This document shows, piece by piece, positions 1 to 4,616 of a stretch of 6,185 nucleotides of DNA. A model generated the notes under the pieces. The model saw nothing but the letters and a program-made list of their open reading frames with translations. It did no database searches and was not told the origin of the DNA. Source of the DNA: an uncultured Prevotella sp. (GTDB lineage: Bacteria > Bacteroidota > Bacteroidia > Bacteroidales > Bacteroidaceae). Position numbers and translations under genes: made by a program. Every line of letters begins with the position of its first letter. Positions within the stretch are counted from its first letter, which is position 1. The DNA is taken from assembly GCA_938018155.1 (NCBI GenBank), contig CALIIG010000218.1, positions 1-6,185 on the forward strand, read 5' to 3'.

Positions 1-60
1 CCGCCGAACAATGAACATTACCCTGAAAAGGTGTTGCCTCTGTATAATAAGGTGCGATAG
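1..60 (+). CDS. possible C-terminal tail of an upstream gene (partial)
   Basis: Reading from base 1, frame 1 on the + strand is open for 19 codons and ends at TAG 58-60, giving PPNNEHYPEKVLPLYNKVR. The composition (charged, Pro/Tyr-rich, ordinary codons such as GAA, AAG, GTG and CTG) is plausible for a protein C-terminus, and it has the same orientation as every other gene here. The stretch is too short to assign a family, and an open frame of this length is common by chance. A competing minus-strand reading of the same bases is also open. This is a tentative call. Confidence 0.33.
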   Translation, partial: PPNNEHYPEKVLPLYNKVR

Positions 61-218
61 AACAGCATGTAATGACGGGATGAAACAAGCGTAATTGCAA
101 ATGCTTAATAGTATGTTGCACTGCCCTTCATATTGTCAACAAAATATATCATGCACGATATTTAGTTAATAAGATTTAAATAACATAACACATCGTCCGC
201 GATGTTATTTTGTTTTCT
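61..218. other. intergenic region upstream of the ohrR-like operon
   Basis: This AT-rich stretch has no convincing gene. It contains a weak inverted repeat, ATATC-N6-GATAT (146-161), and the stronger palindrome annotated at 190-205. On the minus strand, bases 148-140 read TATATTTTG, which resembles a Bacteroidetes -7 element and could serve a divergent gene running off the left edge; no ATG start in a long frame follows it. I see no rho-independent terminator after the possible stop at 58-60. Confidence 0.4.
190..205. promoter_or_regulatory. operator-like palindrome in the ohrR-like promoter
   Basis: ACATCG (190-195), TCCG, CGATGT (200-205) is a perfect inverted repeat with 6-base arms and a 4-base spacer. 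It lies 13 bases upstream of the -7 element at 219-226, so it covers roughly the -33 region of the predicted promoter. A MarR-type repressor bound there would block polymerase, so autoregulation is a reasonable inference. It does not resemble the TACAATT/AATTGTA-type operator known for Bacillus OhrR. Binding is inferred from position and symmetry only. Confidence 0.4.
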
Positions 219-226
219 TATCTTTG
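219..226 (+). promoter_or_regulatory. -7 promoter element for the ohrR-like/thioredoxin operon
   Basis: TATCTTTG matches the Bacteroidetes primary sigma factor -7 consensus TAnnTTTG exactly. Transcription would start around 231, leaving a leader of about 14 bases before the ATG at 245. No clear -33 TTG lies at the usual distance; the palindrome at 190-205 occupies that place. The element also rules out the upstream in-frame TTG at 224 as the start codon, because that TTG is part of this box. Confidence 0.6.
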
Positions 227-244
227 TGGTCAAAAATAACAGAA

Positions 245-721
245 ATGGCTTACGAACAATTACAATTGCAAAATCAGCTTTGCTTCAGGCTTTACACGGC
301 CAGCAGGCTTATAACACAAGCCTATGAGCCTTATCTTGTGCCGCTTGGACTTACGTATACGCAGTATTTGGTGTTGCTGGTGCTTTGGGAAACCGACGAT
401 TTGCCTGTGAACGATATAGGTAAACAGCTGATGTTAGGCATTAATACCGTGTCGCCCCTCATCAGGCGCATGGAGAGTTTAGGCTTGCTTTCGCGTCGCG
501 ACAGCACGACAGACAAACGCCAGCAAATAGTTTTCCTTACTGAAAAAGGGAAGCAGATGCGCGAGAAATGTGCATCAATACCACAGTGTATGATAAGCGA
601 CATGGACGATTGCGGAGTAAAAAGCAGTGAGCTTACATCAGTTATTCCGCCTTTGGACAATATGATAGAGGCTCTGAACAAAAGGGTTACAATTAATTTA
701 AAGAAAAGAAAATCAAAATGA
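245..721 (+). CDS. ohrR: OhrR-type MarR family peroxide-sensing transcriptional regulator
   Basis: This is a 158-residue winged-helix repressor of the OhrR branch of the MarR family, which senses organic hydroperoxides or hypochlorite by oxidation of an N-terminal cysteine. The N-terminal block around NQLCFRLYTASR is typical. C13, Y17, Y27 and Y38 keep the exact spacing of Bacillus OhrR C15, Y19, Y29 and Y40, the sensing Cys and the Tyr residues around it. The helix-turn-helix lies at about residues 54-84 and the wing at 83-102, with the conserved DSTTDKR segment. Three more cysteines (C109, C115, C123) sit in the C-terminal dimerisation region. I chose ATG 245 because the upstream TTG 224 lies inside the -7 box. 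The stop overlaps the next start (ATGA, 718-721), so the gene is probably translationally coupled to the thioredoxin. The family assignment is firm; the inducer and targets are inferred. Confidence 0.85.
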   Translation: MAYEQLQLQNQLCFRLYTASRLITQAYEPYLVPLGLTYTQYLVLLVLWETDDLPVNDIGKQLMLGINTVSPLIRRMESLGLLSRRDSTTDKRQQIVFLTEKGKQMREKCASIPQCMISDMDDCGVKSSELTSVIPPLDNMIEALNKRVTINLKKRKSK

Positions 722-1203
722 ACCGATTATTTTTATTTAGTTTTGCTGTATTCTTTTTCGGACTGACAAGCTGTTCGGGGAACAGCCCAAAGCAGAAAGA
801 AAGTGTAACAAAACAAGTTTCAACTCAAAAAAATACAAAGAAGATGAATGTAGAAGAACTTACAGCAGAGGCTTTTAAGCAAAAAGTGATGGACTATGAT
901 AAGCATCCCAATGAGTGGGTTTTTGAAGGAAACAAACCCGCCATCATCGATTTTTATGCTACATGGTGCGGTCCTTGCAAACAAACGGCACCTGTTGTTG
1001 AGCAGGTAGCCGACGATTATGCAGGACGGATAGACGTATATAAGGTTGACGTTGACCAACAAGAGGAACTTGCTGCGCTCTTTGGGGTGCAGTCGATACC
1101 TACTATTTTGTTCATCCCCAGGCAGGGAACGCCACAGCGTGTAAGCGGTGCCATGCCACGTTCGGGCTTTGACGATGCTATCAAAAAAGTGTTTGGAATG
1201 TAG
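718..1203 (+). CDS. lipoprotein thioredoxin (envelope thiol-disulfide oxidoreductase)
   Basis: The 161-residue product starts with a short hydrophobic signal and lipobox LTSC (residues 16-19), so it should be a lipid-anchored envelope protein. Ser/Gly follow the lipidated Cys19 and no acidic cluster is seen, which favours the periplasmic face over surface display. A Lys/Gln/Ser-rich linker (20-45) leads to a thioredoxin fold (about 50-161) with active site WCGPC (83-87) and the cis-Pro in SIPT (Pro128). WCGPC is the classic reducing thioredoxin motif, so a role in reducing or repairing exported protein disulfides is likely; the electron donor is not visible here. An internal ATG at 844 (Met43) could yield a cytosolic form, but the lipobox argues for the full-length start. 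The gene overlaps the OhrR-like gene by 4 bases, which points to control by oxidative stress. Confidence 0.88.
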   Translation: MNRLFLFSFAVFFFGLTSCSGNSPKQKESVTKQVSTQKNTKKMNVEELTAEAFKQKVMDYDKHPNEWVFEGNKPAIIDFYATWCGPCKQTAPVVEQVADDYAGRIDVYKVDVDQQEELAALFGVQSIPTILFIPRQGTPQRVSGAMPRSGFDDAIKKVFGM

Positions 1204-1294
1204 TAAATGGGCAGAAATTTGTTCATTTCACATCACGATGGAATTACATTGACGTATTCAGGATAACTGTAAAACATTTAAATAGTAAAGAGAA

Positions 1295-1951
1295 ATGAAA
1301 ATTAAACACATGATAGGAGCACTTCCTGTCGTAGCCTTTATGCTGGTTAGTGAACCGGCCAAGGCGCAAATTTCGTTGGGAGACGTGTTGAAAGGCGTTA
1401 CCGAACAAGCCGGGAAGACGGTAAGCTCAACCGAAAAGGCTGCAGGCTTAATGTCGGCACTTACAACGGTTTTTGATGCAAATAAGGTAGCAAAAGCCGA
1501 AGATTTGGTTGGGAACTGGGGCTATACGGAGCCGGCCGTCGTGTTTACGAGCGGCAATATGTTGAAAAATGCCGGTGGAAAGGTGGCGTCGGCAGCCATC
1601 GAAAAGAAGCTGCAGGCACAACTTAATAAATACGGTATCAAAAAAGGTGCGATGAAAATGACCTTCGATAAGGATGGAAATTTTACGCAGACAGTGGCTG
1701 GAAAAACCCTGAAGGGAACGTATACGGTAAGCGGTAAAAACGTAAAGCTCGTATATGGAGGCATTAAAGAGCAGTTTATTGGTACAACACAGGTTGACGG
1801 TAACGACCTGCTTATTGTAATGAATGCCACAAAACTGATGAGTTATATGAAGACGTTGGGAGCACTTAGCGGCAATTCAACGCTCAAAACAGCCTCTTCT
1901 CTTTTGGGTTCTATGGACGGCATGCTGTGCGGTTTGCGTCTTCAGAAATAG
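1295..1951 (+). CDS. exported DUF4923-like (lipocalin-like) protein of unknown function
   Basis: The 218-residue protein has a Sec signal peptide with likely cleavage after AKA (A24|Q25), so it should be periplasmic or outer-membrane associated. The middle part, from LVGNWGYTEPAVVF (residues 71-84) through alternating beta-type segments (FDKDGNFTQTV, LKGTYTVSGKNVKLVY), fits the DUF4923 lipocalin-like family of Bacteroidales, recognised here by pattern rather than by search. The first 65 residues form an amphipathic helical region rich in Ala, Lys and Thr. The only cysteine is C212, seven residues from the end. It lies 91 bases after the thioredoxin gene with no convincing terminator between, so read-through from the redox operon is possible. 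The biochemical function is unknown. Confidence 0.75.
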   Translation: MKIKHMIGALPVVAFMLVSEPAKAQISLGDVLKGVTEQAGKTVSSTEKAAGLMSALTTVFDANKVAKAEDLVGNWGYTEPAVVFTSGNMLKNAGGKVASAAIEKKLQAQLNKYGIKKGAMKMTFDKDGNFTQTVAGKTLKGTYTVSGKNVKLVYGGIKEQFIGTTQVDGNDLLIVMNATKLMSYMKTLGALSGNSTLKTASSLLGSMDGMLCGLRLQK

Positions 1952-2003
1952 GCTTTGCACGATGATTTAAACATTTTTACGATAGTTTTCAAGTATCTTT
2001 TTG

Positions 2004-2011
2004 TAGTTTTG
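2004..2011 (+). promoter_or_regulatory. -7 promoter element for the DUF2007-like gene
   Basis: TAGTTTTG is an exact TAnnTTTG match, 32 bases before the ATG at 2044, with transcription expected from about 2016. A second near-match, TATCTTTTTG, lies just upstream at 1994-2003. No TTG occurs at the ideal -33 spacing; a T-run at 1974-1978 is the nearest candidate. Confidence 0.5.
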
Positions 2012-2043
2012 TAAACACGGTATAATCATTAAAACAAAAGGTT

Positions 2044-2298
2044 ATGGCAGAAAGAGATTTGGTTCTTGTAGATATTTGCAACAACCCTATATTGGCAGAG
2101 GAAATAAAATATAGGCTTGAAGAGGTTGAAATACCTTGTATGGTTATTGACCAAACGCTTACGGGTGTGAACGGTGGCTATGGTGCGTTGCCGGGTTTTG
2201 CCATAAAAGTGTTTCGCAAATATGCAGAACGCGCGAAGGTTATTGTTGCTGAAATAAGAGAAGAACAGCGCAAAAGTGAATTGAATACAGAAGAATAA
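2044..2298 (+). CDS. DUF2007-like small protein (putative signal-transducing family)
   Basis: This 84-residue cytosolic protein has no signal peptide or membrane segment. The order of elements matches DUF2007-type proteins, an alpha/beta domain resembling the PII/ACT fold: a beta strand (LVLVDIC), a helix (PILAEEIKYRLEEVEI), a second strand (PCMVID), a glycine-rich turn (GVNGGYGALPG), a strand (FAIKVF) and a C-terminal helix with the family-like AERAKVIVAEI. The function of the family is not established. The C-terminus is charged and probably disordered. It has its own -7 element upstream and precedes the phosphatase gene by 79 bases; read-through into that gene is possible but would cross the hairpin at 2325-2361. 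Confidence 0.75.
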   Translation: MAERDLVLVDICNNPILAEEIKYRLEEVEIPCMVIDQTLTGVNGGYGALPGFAIKVFRKYAERAKVIVAEIREEQRKSELNTEE

Positions 2299-2310
2299 TC
2301 ATATCTTTTG
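2281..2310 (+). promoter_or_regulatory. candidate upstream promoter (P1) for the phosphatase gene
   Basis: TTG (2281-2283) is followed after 18 bases by TATCTTTTG (2302-2310), which resembles the Bacteroidetes -33 TTG / -7 TAnnTTTG pair with one extra T. It begins inside the last codons of the DUF2007-like gene. A transcript from here would start near 2315 and carry the bulged hairpin at 2325-2361 in its leader. Confidence 0.35.
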
Positions 2311-2324
2311 AAAATATGAATGAC

Positions 2325-2361
2325 GTCTTTAGTGAGGCAGAGCAACAGCTTTACTAAAGAC
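2325..2361 (+). repeat. bulged hairpin in the leader of the phosphatase gene
   Basis: GTCTTTAGT (2325-2333) and ACTAAAGAC (2353-2361) are perfect 9-base inverted repeats. Inside them AGAGC (2339-2343) pairs with GCTTT (2348-2352, one G-U) around the loop AACA, leaving a one-sided bulge GAGGC (2334-2338). The result is a nearly continuous 14-pair stem. The 3' arm is followed by TAATAAGTTTG rather than a T-run, so it is not a typical terminator. It could be a leader structure acting on expression, or at the DNA level an operator next to the -7 box at 2365-2372. Confidence 0.55.
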
Positions 2362-2364
2362 TAA

Positions 2365-2372
2365 TAAGTTTG
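2365..2372 (+). promoter_or_regulatory. candidate proximal promoter (P2) -7 element of the phosphatase gene
   Basis: TAAGTTTG is an exact TAnnTTTG match. Its last base is only 5 bases before the ATG at 2378, so initiation from here would give a leaderless or nearly leaderless mRNA. No TTG is seen at the -33 distance. The inverted repeat at 2325-2361 ends three bases before the box. Confidence 0.4.
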
Positions 2373-2377
2373 TTACT

Positions 2378-2884
2378 ATGGTTTGTGACCATTCGGCGGA
2401 TACAATTCGCCCAGAAAAATTACGTTTACTCTTTATCTGTTTGGGCAATATTTGTCGTTCTCCTGCTGCACACGCGGTGATGCAACATAAGATTGATGAG
2501 CAGGGATTGACGGATAGATATTTTATTGACTCTGCAGGCATTGGAGATTGGCACGTAGGAGAGCTGCCCGATAAGCGCATGAGAGAACATGGTTACCGCA
2601 GAGGCTACCGTGTTGATCACCGTGCACGCCAGTTTGATGCGTCGTCAGATTTTCAGCGTTTCGATTATATTATTGTTATGGACCATGAAAATTACAAACG
2701 TATTACGTCGTTAGCAACTAACGAAAAGCATCGGAAAAAGGTGATGATGATGGCCGATTTCTTTCATGTTCATACCAATGAAACTGTTGTTCCCGACCCA
2801 TATTACGGTGAGGGTACAGCGTTTGAGTATGCCCTTGACCTTATAGAAGACGGGTGTGAAGGGTTGCTTCAACGCTTCAAATAA
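2378..2884 (+). CDS. low-molecular-weight protein tyrosine phosphatase
   Basis: This 168-residue cytosolic phosphatase hydrolyses phosphotyrosine through a cysteinyl-phosphate intermediate. The P-loop CLGNICRS (residues 21-28) gives nucleophile C21 and phosphate-binding R27 in the C-X5-R signature, with C26 as the second P-loop cysteine that can form a protective disulfide. The general acid is D140 in DPYY (140-143), in the usual C-terminal position. Length is near the family norm of about 150, with an N-terminal extension of some 12 residues; no later Met precedes the catalytic Cys, so ATG 2378 is used, although it lies very close to the -7 box at 2365-2372. In Bacteroidetes such enzymes often oppose BY-type tyrosine kinases of capsule loci; no kinase or polysaccharide gene is in this window, so its substrate is unknown. 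Confidence 0.93.
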   Translation: MVCDHSADTIRPEKLRLLFICLGNICRSPAAHAVMQHKIDEQGLTDRYFIDSAGIGDWHVGELPDKRMREHGYRRGYRVDHRARQFDASSDFQRFDYIIVMDHENYKRITSLATNEKHRKKVMMMADFFHVHTNETVVPDPYYGEGTAFEYALDLIEDGCEGLLQRFK

Positions 2885-2889
2885 ACCCG

Positions 2890-2920
2890 AAGGGCGGGAA
2901 TTAATGTTCCTGCCTTTTTT
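2890..2920 (+). terminator. rho-independent terminator after the phosphatase gene
   Basis: AAGGGCGGGAA (2890-2900) pairs with TTCCTGCCTTT (2907-2917), two G-U pairs included, around the loop TTAATG, and a run of six T ends at 2920. It lies 5 bases after the phosphatase stop codon and separates that gene from the patatin-like gene. Confidence 0.85.
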
Positions 2921-3004
2921 GTTTATTGTTATTGTACAGGTGTTTTGGCGGCATATCTGATAAATAAAACGGGCATTGAGGGAATAACATAAGGCTTAAA
3001 TTCG

Positions 3005-3012
3005 TATATTTG
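3005..3012 (+). promoter_or_regulatory. -7 promoter element for the patatin-like gene
   Basis: TATATTTG matches TAnnTTTG exactly and is followed by CAC, a common context in this phylum. Transcription should begin near 3017, giving a leader of about 25 bases. A TTG at 2976-2978 is the nearest -33 candidate, but its 26-base spacing is longer than usual. Confidence 0.6.
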
Positions 3013-3043
3013 CACGATGTATGATTGAAAAGAACTAACTAAG

Positions 3044-3889
3044 ATGAAGCACGGACTTGTTTTGGAAGGCGGTGCCATGCGGGGCTTGTTCTCGGCAGGT
3101 GTAATGGATGTTCTGATGGAAAATGGTGTGACGTTCGATGGTGTAATAGGCGTTTCGGCAGGGGCTTGCTTCGGTTGTAATATGAAATCGCATCAGCCAG
3201 GGCGCGTCATCAGATACAATAAGGCTATGGCTCATGAGTGGCGTTATGCTTCGATGAGGTCGCTTTTGATGACGGGTGACTATTTTGGAGGCGAGTTTTG
3301 CTACCATTATCTGCCACGGCATATTGACGTTTTCGACAAGCAAGCCTACGATAACGACCCGTCTGAATTTTGGTGTGTATGCACGGATGTTGAAACAGGA
3401 GAGCCCGTTTACAAAAGTTTTGATGCGGTTAATGACGAGATGTTAGAGTATATCAGGGCGTCGGCATCGATGCCCGCCGTGTCAAAGGTGGTAGAAATAA
3501 AGGGCAGAAAGTTTCTTGATGGGGGCATAACCGACTCGATTCCCTTAAGATTCTTTCAACAACAAGGCTACGAAAAGAACGTGGTTGTGCTCACACAGCC
3601 CGGGGGTTATGTGAAAACGCACAACCGCTTGTTGCCTTTGATGAAGCCTTTTATACGGAAATATCCAAAACTTGTGCATACACTTGACACGCGACATGAG
3701 ATGTATAACGGGCAAACGGCGTATGTAACCGAAGAGGAAAAGGCTGGGAGGGCTTTTGTTATACGGCCTGCTCAAACGCTTACGATAGGGCATGTTTCGC
3801 ATAATCCTGACGAAATGCAGGCTGCTTACGAACAGGGATGCCGGCAGGCTCTGGCGGTGTTAGACAGTTTAAAGCACTTTTTGGCGTAA
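3044..3889 (+). CDS. patatin-like phospholipase, YjjU type
   Basis: The 281-residue protein has the patatin Ser-Asp hydrolase layout: glycine-rich oxyanion loop EGGAMRG (residues 8-14), nucleophile elbow GVSAG (36-40, Ser38), and the catalytic Asp in DGG (159-161, Asp159). Patatin-like enzymes are lipid acyl hydrolases. The QPGRVIRYN segment (51-59), the CVCTDVETGEPVY region and the C-terminal block after LTQPGG with FVIRPAQ resemble E. coli YjjU and its relatives, whose substrate I do not know. There is no signal peptide or membrane span, so it should be cytosolic, and it is monocistronic: a terminator lies before it, its own -7 box is at 3005-3012, and a 360-base gap follows. The family call is firm; true lipase activity is inferred from intact catalytic residues. 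Confidence 0.9.
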   Translation: MKHGLVLEGGAMRGLFSAGVMDVLMENGVTFDGVIGVSAGACFGCNMKSHQPGRVIRYNKAMAHEWRYASMRSLLMTGDYFGGEFCYHYLPRHIDVFDKQAYDNDPSEFWCVCTDVETGEPVYKSFDAVNDEMLEYIRASASMPAVSKVVEIKGRKFLDGGITDSIPLRFFQQQGYEKNVVVLTQPGGYVKTHNRLLPLMKPFIRKYPKLVHTLDTRHEMYNGQTAYVTEEEKAGRAFVIRPAQTLTIGHVSHNPDEMQAAYEQGCRQALAVLDSLKHFLA

Positions 3890-3946
3890 AAAGGGTTCTG
3901 TAAGGGACAAAATAACACATCTATATTATAATAGGTATACGAAATG

Positions 3947-3984
3947 ATGATGATTTGATGATTTTGAATATTAGGAATCATCAT
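3947..3984 (+). repeat. inverted repeat with two alternative 5' arms
   Basis: AATCATCAT (3976-3984) is complementary to ATGATGATT (3947-3955) and, for 8 bases, to TGATGATT (3956-3963). The two 5' arms are tandem copies, so only one can pair at a time. Without a T-run it is a poor terminator. It lies about 60-95 bases after the patatin-like stop codon and could act as a 3'-end structure. Confidence 0.35.
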
Positions 3985-4005
3985 GTTTAGGTATTTTGCA
4001 GATTA

Positions 4006-4022
4006 ATGACAAGTTAAGTCAT
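4006..4022. promoter_or_regulatory. operator-like inverted repeat, copy 1
   Basis: ATGAC (4006-4010) and GTCAT (4018-4022) are perfect arms around the 7-base centre AAGTTAA. It shares outer arms, and on one side the run ATGACAA, with the stronger palindrome at 4090-4108. A shared binding protein is inferred, not shown. Confidence 0.3.
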
Positions 4023-4089
4023 GGCCAAATCAGAAACTTTTCTTACTTTTGACCTGTAGAATGAATGCTTACGGCCATGGGTTGGCTAC

Positions 4090-4108
4090 ATGACAAAAGT
4101 TTTGTCAT
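4090..4108. promoter_or_regulatory. 19-base perfect palindrome, copy 2 of the ATGAC...GTCAT element
   Basis: ATGACAAAAGTTTTGTCAT has perfect 9-base arms around a central G, typical of a site bound by a dimeric regulator. It lies 141 bases before the cupin ATG. No T-run follows, so it is not a terminator. The centre-to-centre distance to copy 1 is about 85 bases, close to eight DNA turns. Confidence 0.45.
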
Positions 4109-4249
4109 TTGTTGCTGTCACATGTGTCGGCCGGGTATGATGTAATTTGATAACATTTGTTACCGTTGGTTTTCATAAAACAAGCGTGGCATATATGTTG
4201 TAAACATGTTAAAAGACAAATGATAGTATCAAATTAAGCAGTAATACTT

Positions 4250-4606
4250 ATGGAAAAGTTTGGAAAAGGCAAAGTTTTTGAACAAAAAGGACTTGTAAAT
4301 TATGTTGACGGCGGGGTGGTAAGCAAAGAGCTTATTCACAGTACGTCGGGCAGTGTTACCCTGTTTTCGTTCGATGCAGGGCAGGGATTGTCTGAACATT
4401 ATGCGCCGTATGACGCACTTATACAGGTTATTGACGGTGAGATGGAACTTACGGTTGAAGGTGTCAGGAACGTAATCAAAGCTGGAGAAGCATTCATTAT
4501 TCCTTCAGGTGCGCGCCATTCGGTAAATGCTGCAAAGCGTTTTAAGATGGTGATTACGATGATTAAGGAGCAAGAAACCGACAAAGTTAAATTCACTAAT
4601 CAATAA
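4250..4606 (+). CDS. small single-domain cupin protein
   Basis: The 118-residue cytosolic protein is a single conserved beta-barrel cupin. Motif 1 is degenerate: in SEHYAPYDALIQVIDGEME (48-66) H50 is kept, the second His of the usual HxH is Ala52, and the usual Glu may be replaced by Asp55. Motif 2 is complete: G79-X5-P85-S-G87-A-R-H90-X2-N93. A metal site would therefore rest on H50, H90 and non-canonical ligands, and binding of a small ligand without metal is possible. The stop lies 10 bases before the flavodoxin start, so the two are co-transcribed. Cupins of this size include isomerases, oxygenases and binding proteins; nothing here decides between them. Confidence 0.85.
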   Translation: MEKFGKGKVFEQKGLVNYVDGGVVSKELIHSTSGSVTLFSFDAGQGLSEHYAPYDALIQVIDGEMELTVEGVRNVIKAGEAFIIPSGARHSVNAAKRFKMVITMIKEQETDKVKFTNQ

Positions 4607-4616
4607 TTTCACAACA

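Larger units (their letters stand above)
3890..4249. other. 360-base non-coding region upstream of the cupin-flavodoxin operon
   Basis: No credible gene is present; the longest + strand frames from an ATG are short (26 codons at 4065-4145). The region is rich in symmetric elements: a slipped inverted repeat with AATCATCAT at 3976-3984 pairing with either 3947-3955 or 3956-3963; two ATGAC...GTCAT palindromes (4006-4022, 4090-4108); an inverted 7-mer CATGGCC (4020-4026) / GGCCATG (4073-4079); and CACATGTG at 4119-4126. A weak -7-like TATGTTG at 4194-4200 is the best promoter guess for the cupin gene. No clear terminator for the patatin-like gene was found. Confidence 0.5.

Noticed and set aside
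1..121. Open minus-strand frame from GTG 121-119 to the left edge, with a -7-like TATATTTTG at 148-140, as a divergent gene.
   Set aside because: There is no ATG start, two minus frames are open at once and neither reads as a known family. It remains possible but was not supported enough to annotate.
224..244. Extension of the OhrR-like protein by seven residues from TTG 224.
   Set aside because: The TTG is part of the TATCTTTG -7 box, so it would lie upstream of the transcription start; ATG 245 also fits the usual OhrR N-terminal length.
257..270. TACAATT half-site at 261-267 resembling the Bacillus OhrR operator.
   Set aside because: Only one half is present, inside the coding region, with no matching AATTGTA arm; the sequence is simply Gln/Leu codons.
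1214..1251. Hairpin GAAAT/ATTTC (1214-1229) as a terminator after the thioredoxin gene, and TTACATTG (1244-1251) as a promoter for the DUF4923-like gene.
   Set aside because: The stem is 5 pairs of mostly A-T without a T-run, and the box lacks one T of TAnnTTTG and has poor spacing to TTTG 1218-1221.
4065..4145. 26-codon ORF with a CCCHMC cluster in the region upstream of the cupin gene.
   Set aside because: It is short, has no promoter or conserved context, and runs through the 19-base palindrome; a chance frame is more likely.
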